This document shows positions 52,374 through 64,000 of a DNA stretch of 64,000 bases, one piece after another; the first letter of the stretch is position 1, and each line of letters opens with the position of its first letter. The stretch lies in NCBI GenBank assembly GCA_947467605.1, contig CANIII010000006.1, positions 1 through 64,000 on the forward strand, written 5' to 3'. Made by a program: the position numbers and the translations under genes. The stretch is from Acidobacteriota bacterium. GTDB lineage: Bacteria; Acidobacteriota; Vicinamibacteria; Vicinamibacterales; SCN-69-37. Under the pieces are notes generated by a model. It worked only from the letters and a program-made list of their open reading frames with translations. It was not told the origin of the DNA and made no database searches.

Positions 52374-52403
52374 GATGGCTGCGCGAGGATTCGCGCAGCC
52401 ATC
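52374..52403 (+). terminator. 13-bp perfect hairpin after tuf
   Basis: GATGGCTGCGCGA (52374-52386) and TCGCGCAGCCATC (52391-52403) pair perfectly around a GGAT loop, followed by GATTTATC with few T. It sits 13 nt after the tuf stop and 26 nt before rpmG. It may partly terminate transcription or stabilise the tuf mRNA end. Confidence 0.5.
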
Positions 52404-52429
52404 GATTTATCAAAGGACAGGATTAAGTC

Positions 52430-52579
52430 ATGCGCGACATCGTTACCTTGGCGTGTCCCGACTGCAAACGTCGGAACTACAGCACGACCAAGAACAAGCG
52501 GAAGAGCACGGAACGGCTGGAGTTCAGCAAATACTGCCGTTTCTGCCGTAAGCACACGGCGCACAAAGAGTCCAAGTAG
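52430..52579 (+). CDS. rpmG: 50S ribosomal protein bL33
   Basis: 49 residues, reading [19 protein letters not shown], then [20 protein letters not shown], then [13 protein letters not shown] and CRFC are the zinc-binding pairs of the C+ form of bL33. Length is normal. AAAGGACAGG lies upstream of the ATG. bL33 before tRNA-Trp, secE and nusG is a common bacterial order. Confidence 0.95.
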   Translation: MRDIVTLACPDCKRRNYSTTKNKRKSTERLEFSKYCRFCRKHTAHKESK

Positions 52580-52615
52580 GCGGACGATCGGGCGAACGGT
52601 TATCGGGACAGATAC

Positions 52616-52691
52616 AGGTCAGTAGCTCAATTGGCAGAGCACCGGTCTCCAAAACCGGGGGTTGGGGGTTCGATTCCCTCCTGACCTGCCA
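52616..52691 (+). tRNA. tRNA-Trp (CCA)
   Basis: Acceptor AGGTCAG/CTGACCT. The anticodon arm CCGGTCTCCAAAACCGG has CCA in the loop, and GGGGGTTCGATTCCCTC is the T arm. The 3' CCA is encoded. Lies between rpmG and secE, as in many bacteria. Confidence 0.95.
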
Positions 52692-52714
52692 GATTGACCC
52701 AGGGCTTGCTTCTA

Positions 52715-52750
52715 GGTCGTAGGCAATTGGCTCTTCGGTCGTAGGCAATT
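52715..52750 (+). repeat. 14-bp direct repeat between tRNA-Trp and secE
   Basis: GGTCGTAGGCAATT occurs at 52715-52728 and again at 52737-52750, a 22-nt period. The second copy ends just before the secE ribosome site. Function unknown. Confidence 0.6.
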
Positions 52751-52761
52751 AAGGAAGGCTC

Positions 52762-53013
52762 GTGAAAGCGGCGATGGCGGAAAACATCAAGGAAGCGCCG
52801 GTCAATGCAACCGGCTGGTGGGCACGCGGACAGAAATTTCTGTCTGAAGTGCGCAACGAGATGGGCCGGGTCAGCTGGCCGACGCGGCGCGAAGTGTGGG
52901 CCACCACGATTGTGGTGATCCTGACGTCCGCAGTTTTCGGTCTCTACCTGTTCCTGGTGGACCTCGGCCTGTCGAATGCGATTGGCTGGGTCTTTCGAAA
53001 GTATGGCGCGTAG
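52762..53013 (+). CDS. secE: preprotein translocase subunit SecE
   Basis: 83-residue (79 if the ATG at 52774 is used) single-helix subunit of the Sec translocon. [22 protein letters not shown] is the conserved amphipathic segment, followed by one membrane helix ([20 protein letters not shown]). The GTG at 52762 has AAGGAAGG 5 nt upstream and is preferred. nusG follows after 2 nt. Confidence 0.92.
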   Translation: MKAAMAENIKEAPVNATGWWARGQKFLSEVRNEMGRVSWPTRREVWATTIVVILTSAVFGLYLFLVDLGLSNAIGWVFRKYGA

Positions 53014-53015
53014 CG

Positions 53016-53573
53016 ATGGCTGAGGGCGCTGTGACCGACGACAAGACCAAGCAGTGGTACATCATCCACACCTACTCGGGGTTCGAGAACAAGGTGAAGG
53101 AGTCGCTCGAGCAGCGTGTCACGGCGTACGGTCTGGCGGACGAAATCGGCGAAGTGCTGATTCCGACCGAGGACATCGTCGAGAAGCGCGGCGGCAAGGA
53201 AGTGAAGAGCACGCGTCGTTTCTTCCCCGGGTACATCCTGGTGGAAATGACGCTCTCGGATAACGCGTGGCATTGCGTGCGGAACACGCCCAAGGTCACG
53301 GGGTTTGTCGGTGCGGGCACGAAGCCGACGCCGTTGTCGCGTGAAGAAGTGGATCAGATCCTTCACCAGGTGACCGTGGCGGCCGAGAAGCCGAAACCGA
53401 AATACACGTTCGAAAAGGGCGATCAGGTTCGGATCAACGAGGGACCGTTCGCCAGCTTCAATGGCGTGGTGGATGAAGTGAACAGCGACCGCAACACCTT
53501 GAAGGTGATGGTCACGATTTTCGGCCGCGCAACACCGGTCGAGCTCGATTTTCTGCAAGTGGAGAAGCTTTAA
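53016..53573 (+). CDS. nusG: transcription termination/antitermination protein NusG
   Basis: 185 residues. The NGN domain shows [40 protein letters not shown] and PKVTGFVG. The KOW domain begins near residue 132 ([19 protein letters not shown]) and ends [11 protein letters not shown]. The ATG at 53016 gives the standard N-terminus; a longer frame from 52896 lies in secE. It binds RNA polymerase, whose large subunits are encoded downstream. Confidence 0.96.
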   Translation: MAEGAVTDDKTKQWYIIHTYSGFENKVKESLEQRVTAYGLADEIGEVLIPTEDIVEKRGGKEVKSTRRFFPGYILVEMTLSDNAWHCVRNTPKVTGFVGAGTKPTPLSREEVDQILHQVTVAAEKPKPKYTFEKGDQVRINEGPFASFNGVVDEVNSDRNTLKVMVTIFGRATPVELDFLQVEKL

Positions 53574-53576
53574 GTC

Positions 53577-54002
53577 ATGGCGAAGAAGATTCAGGCTCAG
53601 ATCAAACTGCAGATTGCTGCGGGCAAGGCAACGCCCGCGCCGCCGGTCGGCACCGCGCTCGGTCCGCACGGCGTCAACATCATGGACTTCTGCAAGAACT
53701 TCAACGCCAAGACCGCTGGCCAGGATGGCTTGATCATCCCCGCGGTCGTGACGATCTACTCGGATCGTTCGTACACCTTCATTCTGAAGACGCCGCCCGC
53801 AGCGGTGCTGCTGAAGAAAGCGGCGAACATCGCGAAGGGGTCAGGCGTGCCGAACAAAACGAAGGTCGGTACCGTGACGCTGAAGCAGGTGGAAGACATC
53901 GCCAAGCTGAAGCTGCCGGACCTCAACACCGATTCGGTCGACGCTGCCGTGCGTTCCGTGCGCGGCACGGCTCGTTCCATGGGGCTCGACGTTATCGGTT
54001 AA
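53577..54002 (+). CDS. rplK: 50S ribosomal protein uL11
   Basis: 141 residues, typical length. [20 protein letters not shown] and [20 protein letters not shown] are the uL11 N-terminal signatures, and [20 protein letters not shown] is the C-terminal rRNA-binding part. It starts 3 nt after nusG. Confidence 0.97.
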   Translation: MAKKIQAQIKLQIAAGKATPAPPVGTALGPHGVNIMDFCKNFNAKTAGQDGLIIPAVVTIYSDRSYTFILKTPPAAVLLKKAANIAKGSGVPNKTKVGTVTLKQVEDIAKLKLPDLNTDSVDAAVRSVRGTARSMGLDVIG

Positions 54003-54033
54003 GCTAGTGTGTTCTGTTTGTAGCTGAAAGGCG

Positions 54034-54058
54034 TGGGAGGGCTTCGGCCCGTTTGCAC
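54034..54058 (+). promoter_or_regulatory. hairpin before rplA, possible L1 binding site
   Basis: In the rplK-rplA spacer GGGC-TTCG-GCCC (54040-54051) is enclosed by GTGG on the left and CCAC on the right, with an asymmetric internal loop (GA on one side, GTTTGCA on the other). Ribosomal protein L1 recognises helices flanking such an asymmetric loop in its own mRNA. The match is by shape only. Confidence 0.35.
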
Positions 54059-54071
54059 CACTGGAGGACGT

Positions 54072-54776
54072 ATGAAGTCGCATGGCAGGAAATACCTGGC
54101 GGCGCGGCAGCAAGTGCCGAGCCGGCCCCATTCCATTGAAGAAGCGGTACCGCTTCTGCAGAAGGTGAAGTTCACAAAGTTCGACGAGACCGTCGAGATC
54201 GCCGTTCGTTTGGGTGTGGACCCGAAGCACTCCGATCAGATGGTGCGCGGCACCGTGGTGCTCCCGCATGGACTCGGCAAATCGAAGAAGGTCCTCGTGA
54301 TTGCGAATGCTGACAAGCAGCGCGAAGCGACGGAAGCCGGCGCGGATATCGTTGGCGGCGAGGAACTCGTCGACAAGATCAACGGCGGCTGGACAGATTT
54401 CGATGCCGTGGTGGCCACGCCCGACATGATGCGCGCGGTCGGCAAGCTTGGTAAGGTGCTCGGCCCGCGGGGCTTGATGCCGAACCCGAAGACGGGCACG
54501 GTCACCCTCGACATTACGAAGGCTGTGCAGGAAATCAAGGCCGGTAAGGTCGAATTCCGCGTCGACAAGGCGGGCATTGTGCACGCGCCAGTCGGCAAAA
54601 TTTCGTTTGCGACAGAATCGCTGGTCGCCAATACCCACGCGTTGATGGACAGCATCGTCAAGGCCAAACCGGCCGCCGCGAAGGGCAAGTATCTGAAGAG
54701 CGTCACGCTGACCTCGACCATGGGGCCAGGCGTGATGATTGACACGTCGCACGTCGACTTCTTGGGGAAGGTGTAG
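54072..54776 (+). CDS. rplA: 50S ribosomal protein uL1
   Basis: 234 residues. [20 protein letters not shown] at the start, [20 protein letters not shown] in the middle, and [14 protein letters not shown] as the rRNA-binding signature. The ATG at 54072 has GGAGG 5 nt upstream. uL1 is also the usual translational repressor of rplK-rplA. Confidence 0.97.
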   Translation: MKSHGRKYLAARQQVPSRPHSIEEAVPLLQKVKFTKFDETVEIAVRLGVDPKHSDQMVRGTVVLPHGLGKSKKVLVIANADKQREATEAGADIVGGEELVDKINGGWTDFDAVVATPDMMRAVGKLGKVLGPRGLMPNPKTGTVTLDITKAVQEIKAGKVEFRVDKAGIVHAPVGKISFATESLVANTHALMDSIVKAKPAAAKGKYLKSVTLTSTMGPGVMIDTSHVDFLGKV

Positions 54777-54779
54777 CCC

Positions 54780-55304
54780 ATGGCAGTCAGCAAAGCTGAA
54801 AAGCAGACCGAGCTCGCCGAGCTCGAAAAAGCGTTTCGCCAGGCCGACACAGCGGTTCTGGTCGATTATCGCGGCATCACGGTGCCGCAGGTGACAGAAC
54901 TCCGCCGGCAGATGAAGGCGGTCGGTGCGCGGTACGTCGTGGTGAAGAACACGCTGGCCAAGCGGGCGACTGCCGGCACGTCGTTCGAATCACTCAACGC
55001 GCATTTCAAGGGCACCACGGCACTTGTCTCGACCAGTACCGATCCGGTGGCGTTGGCCAAGACGCTCGCCACCTTCGCCAAGACGGCGCCGGTGTTGAAG
55101 GTCAAGGCCGCTGTGGTGCAGGGCCAGGCCGTCGCCGCCAGCGCGGTGAACGATCTGGCGACGATGCCGAGCAAGCCGGAGCTGTACGGCAAGCTGCTCT
55201 ACGTGCTCAACGCCCCGGCGCAGGGTCTGGTGACCGTGCTGTCGGGTGTGCAGCGAGGATTGCTGAACGTCCTCGTCGCAGCGGAAAAGAAGAAGAGCGA
55301 GTAG
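54780..55304 (+). CDS. rplJ: 50S ribosomal protein uL10
   Basis: 174 residues. [20 protein letters not shown] and [13 protein letters not shown] are the rRNA-binding features. The C-terminal helix that holds L7/L12 dimers is [16 protein letters not shown]. It follows rplA by only 3 nt, so the classical L10 leader found in other bacteria is not present in the spacer. Confidence 0.96.
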   Translation: MAVSKAEKQTELAELEKAFRQADTAVLVDYRGITVPQVTELRRQMKAVGARYVVVKNTLAKRATAGTSFESLNAHFKGTTALVSTSTDPVALAKTLATFAKTAPVLKVKAAVVQGQAVAASAVNDLATMPSKPELYGKLLYVLNAPAQGLVTVLSGVQRGLLNVLVAAEKKKSE

Positions 55305-55377
55305 CGCTGGTTAACGTTTCACACATTTGAACTCTTGAGTTTCTTGAACTGGACTGGTTTTTCTAAGGAGCAACGCA

Positions 55378-55758
55378 ATGGCCGAAGTGACGCAGCAGCA
55401 GGTGGTGGACTACATCAAGGGCATTTCCGTGATCGAGCTTTCGCAGCTCGTGAAGACGCTTGAGCAGGAGCTCGGCGTGTCGGCAGCAGCGGCGGTGGCC
55501 GTTGCGGGACCGGCGGCTGGCGGCGCTGCCGCGGCCGCGGAAGAGAAGACCGAGTTCACGGTCGTGCTGACCGATGCGGGCGGCAACAAGATCAATACGA
55601 TCAAGGTGGTCCGCGAAGTGACCAGCCTCGGTCTGAAGGAAGCGAAGGACCTCGTCGAGGGCGCGCCGAAGAACATCAAGGAAGGCGTGACGAAGGACGA
55701 AGCCGCTGCGATCAAGAAGAAGTTCGAAGACGCCGGCGCCAAAGTCGAGGTCAAGTAA
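55378..55758 (+). CDS. rplL: 50S ribosomal protein bL12 (L7/L12)
   Basis: 126 residues. The N-terminal dimerisation domain ([20 protein letters not shown]) is joined by an Ala/Gly hinge to the factor-binding domain ([40 protein letters not shown]). AAGGAG precedes the ATG. The 73-nt spacer before it has small TTGAAC repeats. It recruits EF-Tu and EF-G. Confidence 0.97.
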   Translation: MAEVTQQQVVDYIKGISVIELSQLVKTLEQELGVSAAAAVAVAGPAAGGAAAAAEEKTEFTVVLTDAGGNKINTIKVVREVTSLGLKEAKDLVEGAPKNIKEGVTKDEAAAIKKKFEDAGAKVEVK

Positions 55759-55789
55759 GACTGACTTCGTTCGCTGGGATGTTTTCGCG

Positions 55790-55823
55790 GCGTGGGGCCA
55801 CGGCCCCACGCTGCGCTTCTTTT
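55790..55823 (+). terminator. attenuator-type hairpin between rplL and rpoB
   Basis: GCGTGGGGC and GCCCCACGC form a 9-bp stem (55790-55811) followed by a T-rich run, TTCTTTTCTTT. Partial termination between rplL and rpoB adjusts ribosomal protein to polymerase ratios in other bacteria. The same position here supports that role. Confidence 0.6.
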
Positions 55824-55901
55824 CTTTGGTGCGAGCCGTCTGTCCCAGTGGGACGGGTGGCTGCAAGCTCGTGTGTCTGTTTAAGACCCGAGGTCAATTG
55901 A

Positions 55902-60221
<4,320 letters not shown>

Positions 60222-60224
60222 CCG

Positions 60225-63200
60225 ATGAGACCGAACCTGCACGAAAAGGGACAGCTCACGTCCGACTTCGACGCGATCCGCATTTCGCTCGCGTCACCAG
60301 AGAAAATCCTGGAGTGGTCGCACGGAGAAGTGACCAAGCCCGAGACGATCAACTACCGCACGTTCAAGCCGGAACGCGATGGCTTGTTCTGCGCGAAGAT
60401 CTTCGGGCCGGTCACCGACTGGGAATGCCTCTGCGGCAAGTACAAGCGCATGAAGCACCGGGGCGTGGTGTGTGACAAGTGCGGCGTCGAAGTGACGCAG
60501 GCGAAGGTGCGCCGTGAACGTCTCGGCCACATCGCGCTCGCGACGCCGGTCAGCCACGTCTGGTTCTTCAAGGGACTGCCGAGCCGTATCGGGCACTTGC
60601 TTGATATTTCGCTCCGCGATCTCGAGCGCATCCTGTACTTCGAAGCGTATGTCGTCATTGACGGCGGCGAGACGGAGCTCAAGGATAAGTCGCTGCTCAA
60701 CGAAGAGCAGTACCGTGCCGAGCGCGAACGTCTGGGCTTCAAGTTCAAGGCCCAGATGGGCGCCGAAGCGATCAAGGAACTGCTGCGTCGCGTGAATGTC
60801 GACCGGTTGGCGGAAGAACTGCGCGAGAAGATGCGTGGTGAGACCTCGGTCGCCAAGAAGCTGAAGTATGCGAAGCGCCTGAAGGTCGTCGACGCGTTCC
60901 GCAAGTCGACCAACAAGCCCGAGTGGATGATCATGGACGTCATCCCGGTGATTCCGCCGGAACTGCGTCCGTTGGTGCCGCTCGACGGTGGCCGCTTTGC
61001 CACGTCGGACCTGAACGATCTCTATCGTCGCGTCATCAACCGGAACAACCGGTTGAAGAAGCTGATGGAGCTCAAGGCGCCGGACGTCATCATCCGCAAC
61101 GAAAAGCGCATGCTCCAGGAAGCCGTGGACGCGCTGTTCGACAACGGCCGTCGTGGTCGCGTGCTGCGTGGCGCGAACAACCGTCCGCTCAAGTCGCTGT
61201 CGGATACGTTGAAGGGCAAGCAGGGCCGGTTCCGTCAGAACCTGCTCGGCAAGCGCGTCGACTACTCCGGCCGTTCGGTCATCGTCGTCGGTCCCGAGCT
61301 GAAGCTGCACCAGTGCGGTTTGCCGAAGAAGATGGCGCTCGAACTGTTCAAGCCGTTTATCTACAACAAGCTCGAAGAGCGGGGCCTGGTCTCGACCATC
61401 AAGCAAGCCAAGGAGATGGTCGAACAGCAGCGTGTGGAAGTCTGGGACATCCTTGATGAAGTCATCAAGGAGCATCCGATTCTTCTGAACCGCGCGCCCA
61501 CGCTCCATCGTCTGGGCATCCAGGCGTTCGAGCCGGTCTTGGTTGAAGGCAAGGCGATCCGCATCCATCCGCTCGTCTGCACGGCGTTCAACGCCGACTT
61601 CGACGGTGACCAGATGGCCGTGCATATTCCGCTCTCGCCCGAGGCGCAGATCGAAGCGTCGGTCCTGATGATGTCGTCAAACAACATCCTCTCGCCGGCG
61701 TCCGGTCAGCCGATCGCGGTGCCGTCGCAGGATATCGTCCTCGGTTGCTACTACCTGACAAAGACGAAGGTCGGATCCAAGGGCGAAGGGCGTGCGTTCG
61801 CGTCGATTGACGACGTGCTGCTCGCGCTCGAAGCCGGCGAAGTGGAAACGCTCACGCCGATCCGTATGCGCTTTACGGGACGCCTGCTCGACCTCACGGC
61901 CGCGCGCGACTCGCAGGATGTGCTCGACGCGGCGGAACGTTACGTCGATCATCAGATCATCAACACCACGGTCGGCCGCGTCATCTTGAACGCCGCGCTG
62001 CCCAAGGTGATGCCGTTCATCAACGGCCTGCTGAAAAAGAGGGGTCTGCAGCAGACCGTGCGCTACTGCTACCTCAAGTACGGGCTCGAGAAGACCGTCG
62101 AGATGCTCGACAGTCTGAAGCACGTCGGCTTTACCTACGCGACGCGTTCGGGTCTGTCGATCGGTATCGACGACCTCGTGATCCCGGAAAAGAAGGTCGA
62201 GTTCGTCGAGGCCGCGCGCGCCGAGGTCATCAAGGTCGAAGGCCAGTATCAGGAAGGCGCGATCACCAACGGCGAGCGCAAGAACAAGGTCATCGCGATC
62301 TGGTCAGAAGTGACCGAAAAGGTCGCCGACGAAATGTTCGGGCAGATGGAAGCGCTCGACAAGTCGGGCCGGAGCTTCAACCCGGTCTACGTCATGGCTG
62401 ACTCGGGCGCCCGAGGTTCGAAGCAGCAGATTCGTCAGCTGGCCGGTATGCGCGGCCTGATGGCGAAGCCGTCCGGTGAAATCATCGAGCAGCCGATTCG
62501 CGCGAACTTCCGCGAAGGTCTGACGGTGCTCGAATACTTCATCTCGACGCACGGCGCGCGTAAGGGTCTCGCGGATACGGCGCTCAAAACCGCCGACTCC
62601 GGTTACCTCACGCGTCGACTCGTCGACGTGGCACAGGACGTCATCATCTCCGAGCACGACTGCGGCACGCTCGATGGCCTCGAAGCGCGCGCCATTGTCG
62701 ACTCGGGTGGTGAAATTATCGAACGCCTCAGCGACCGCATCGTCGGCCGCGTGGCGCTCGAAGCAATCGTCGATCCGTCATCCGGTGAAGTGATCGTGCC
62801 GGCGGCGGGTGAGATGGACGAAGCCCTCGCGGACGCGGTGGAAGATGCCGGTATCGAGCGGGTGAAGATCCGTTCCGTGCTGACATGTGCCTCGCGCCGC
62901 GGTTGCTGCGCGAAGTGCTACGGTCGCGACCTCGCGACCGGACGTCTGGTGGAACTCGGTCTGGCGGTCGGCGTCGTTGCCGCGCAGTCGATCGGTGAAC
63001 CGGGCACGCAGTTGACGATGCGCACGTTCCATATCGGCGGCACGGCCTCGCGCGTTCAGGATCAGTCGACCCTCGAAGCGCGCCACAAGGGCACCGTGAA
63101 GTTCGATGGCCTGCAGTATGTCGAAGGTCGCGAGCAGAACGGCGTCAAGGCGATGATCGTCATGAACCGCAGCGGCTCGATCAACATCGTGGATGACAAG

Positions 63201-64000
63201 GGCGTCATTCGCGAGCGTTACTCGGTTGTCTATGGTGCGCACATCAAGGTCAAGGACAACCAGAAGGTCGAAAAGGCCCAGGTGCTCGTCGAGTGGGATC
63301 CGTACACGTTCTCCATCCTCACGGAGACGGGCGGCACCATCCGCTTCAAGGACATCATCGACAAGGTGACGGTCCACGAAGACGTCGACGAAGTCACGGG
63401 GCTCTCGCGTCTGATCGTCGTCGACTCACCGGATGAGAAGAAACAGCCGGCGATCGAAATCATCGACCGCGATGGCCACGTCGTGCACAAGTACCACATG
63501 CCGTCGAATGCCCACTTGATGATCTCCAACGGTCAGGAAGTGGACAACGGCGACGTGCTCGCGAAGATCCCACGCGAGACGACGAAGACGAAGGACATCA
63601 CGGGCGGTCTGCCGCGCGTCGTCGAACTCTTCGAAGCCCGCAAGCCGCGCGAAACCGCCATCATCTCGGAAATCGATGGTGTCGTTCGTCACGGTGGCAT
63701 CGTCAAGGGCACACGCAAGATCCTTGTGGTGCCGGATGAGGGTGGCGAGCCGCGGGAATACTCGCTGCCGCGAGGTGTGCACGTGAACGTTCAGGAAGGC
63801 GACCGCGTCCGCGCGGGCGAGCCGCTCATGGACGGTCCGCGTAACCCGCACGACATCCTCGCGGTCCTCGGTGAACGCGAGCTGCAAGGCTACCTGGTCA
63901 ATGAAATCCAGGAGGTCTATCGTCTGCAGGGCGTCGGCATCAACGACAAGCACATCGAAGTCATCGTGCGTCAGATGATGCGATGGGTGAAGGTCGAGGA
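60225..64000 (+). CDS. rpoC: DNA-directed RNA polymerase subunit beta', 3' end outside the window
   Basis: Open from ATG 60225 to the window end, about 1258 codons, so incomplete. The N-terminal zinc site uses C68, C70, C83 and C86 ([22 protein letters not shown] with the usual spacing). [12 protein letters not shown] (456-467) is the catalytic Mg motif. The second zinc site includes [32 protein letters not shown], from the trigger-loop region, is intact. The frame ends in [13 protein letters not shown], close to the usual C-terminal region. It forms the polymerase core with rpoB. Confidence 0.97.
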   Translation, partial: MRPNLHEKGQLTSDFDAIRISLASPEKILEWSHGEVTKPETINYRTFKPERDGLFCAKIFGPVTDWECLCGKYKRMKHRGVVCDKCGVEVTQAKVRRERLGHIALATPVSHVWFFKGLPSRIGHLLDISLRDLERILYFEAYVVIDGGETELKDKSLLNEEQYRAERERLGFKFKAQMGAEAIKELLRRVNVDRLAEELREKMRGETSVAKKLKYAKRLKVVDAFRKSTNKPEWMIMDVIPVIPPELRPLVPLDGGRFATSDLNDLYRRVINRNNRLKKLMELKAPDVIIRNEKRMLQEAVDALFDNGRRGRVLRGANNRPLKSLSDTLKGKQGRFRQNLLGKRVDYSGRSVIVVGPELKLHQCGLPKKMALELFKPFIYNKLEERGLVSTIKQAKEMVEQQRVEVWDILDEVIKEHPILLNRAPTLHRLGIQAFEPVLVEGKAIRIHPLVCTAFNADFDGDQMAVHIPLSPEAQIEASVLMMSSNNILSPASGQPIAVPSQDIVLGCYYLTKTKVGSKGEGRAFASIDDVLLALEAGEVETLTPIRMRFTGRLLDLTAARDSQDVLDAAERYVDHQIINTTVGRVILNAALPKVMPFINGLLKKRGLQQTVRYCYLKYGLEKTVEMLDSLKHVGFTYATRSGLSIGIDDLVIPEKKVEFVEAARAEVIKVEGQYQEGAITNGERKNKVIAIWSEVTEKVADEMFGQMEALDKSGRSFNPVYVMADSGARGSKQQIRQLAGMRGLMAKPSGEIIEQPIRANFREGLTVLEYFISTHGARKGLADTALKTADSGYLTRRLVDVAQDVIISEHDCGTLDGLEARAIVDSGGEIIERLSDRIVGRVALEAIVDPSSGEVIVPAAGEMDEALADAVEDAGIERVKIRSVLTCASRRGCCAKCYGRDLATGRLVELGLAVGVVAAQSIGEPGTQLTMRTFHIGGTASRVQDQSTLEARHKGTVKFDGLQYVEGREQNGVKAMIVMNRSGSINIVDDKGVIRERYSVVYGAHIKVKDNQKVEKAQVLVEWDPYTFSILTETGGTIRFKDIIDKVTVHEDVDEVTGLSRLIVVDSPDEKKQPAIEIIDRDGHVVHKYHMPSNAHLMISNGQEVDNGDVLAKIPRETTKTKDITGGLPRVVELFEARKPRETAIISEIDGVVRHGGIVKGTRKILVVPDEGGEPREYSLPRGVHVNVQEGDRVRAGEPLMDGPRNPHDILAVLGERELQGYLVNEIQEVYRLQGVGINDKHIEVIVRQMMRWVKVE

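Overview
The window looks like a stretch of core chromosome from a GC-rich, Gram-negative heterotroph with an LPS-type envelope. The best guess is Acidobacteriota, possibly the Vicinamibacteria side. That guess rests on codon use, ADP-heptose/LPS genes, DUF3108 and PIN-TRAM proteins, and an RpoB carrying a cysteine-rich insert of a kind I associate with that phylum. Taxonomy is inferred, not measured. Coding density is very high: many genes overlap by 1-8 nt (ATGA, GTGA, TAATG). I see no insertion sequence, integrase, prophage or CRISPR array.

Layout. (1) 1-11.3 kb is an envelope polysaccharide cluster: gmhB, an NDP-sugar 4,6-dehydratase, an RmlC-like epimerase, an NDP-sugar C-methyltransferase, a GT2 glycosyltransferase, a flippase-like membrane protein, a polyprenyl-phosphate sugar transferase, a pseudopilin-like protein and an O-antigen ligase-like protein. 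A second epimerase and a methyltransferase lie on the minus strand. (2) 11.3-13.1 kb (minus) holds thiG, thiS and a DUF3108 protein. (3) 13.2-25.7 kb is a long complex I operon, nuoA-B-C-gmhA-D-E-F-H-J-K-L-M-N plus one unknown gene. nuoG and nuoI are absent and the heptose isomerase gene gmhA is embedded. (4) 25.8-32.9 kb has cspA behind a structured leader, purH, a GT39 glycosyltransferase, and a minus-strand LPS operon (Trm112-like, GT9, O-antigen polymerase/ligase, heptose-7-phosphate kinase). (5) 32.9-43.7 kb is a housekeeping run: TPR protein, LolB-like lipoprotein, ispE, tRNA-Gln, prs, rplY, pth, rpsF, rpsR, rplI, dnaB, alr, radA. (6) 43.7-50.4 kb has a lipoprotein, PIN-TRAM, plsC, a B3/4 editing-type protein, an ispDF fusion, gltX and rlmB. 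(7) 50.5-64 kb is the translation/transcription block: tRNA-Thr, Tyr, Gly, Thr, tuf, rpmG, tRNA-Trp, secE, nusG, rplKAJL, rpoB, and rpoC running off the window end.

How the parts connect. gmhA, the heptose-7-P kinase and gmhB are three of the five ADP-heptose steps, sit in three separate operons, and presumably feed the GT9 heptosyltransferase. The second half of that pathway (nucleotidyltransferase, epimerase) is not visible here. ispDF and ispE are three consecutive MEP-pathway steps, supplying the polyprenyl phosphate that the envelope cluster would use as carrier.

Most unusual observations: the incomplete nuo operon with gmhA inside it; a twin four-cysteine insert near the RpoB N-terminus; an EF-Tu switch I that departs from the RGITI consensus; an intrinsic terminator between the cspA promoter and its coding region; matched tails on S6 and S18; and several starts with a -10-like box only 6-9 nt upstream, suggesting leaderless transcripts. 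I did not find a clear, entirely new multi-gene system.
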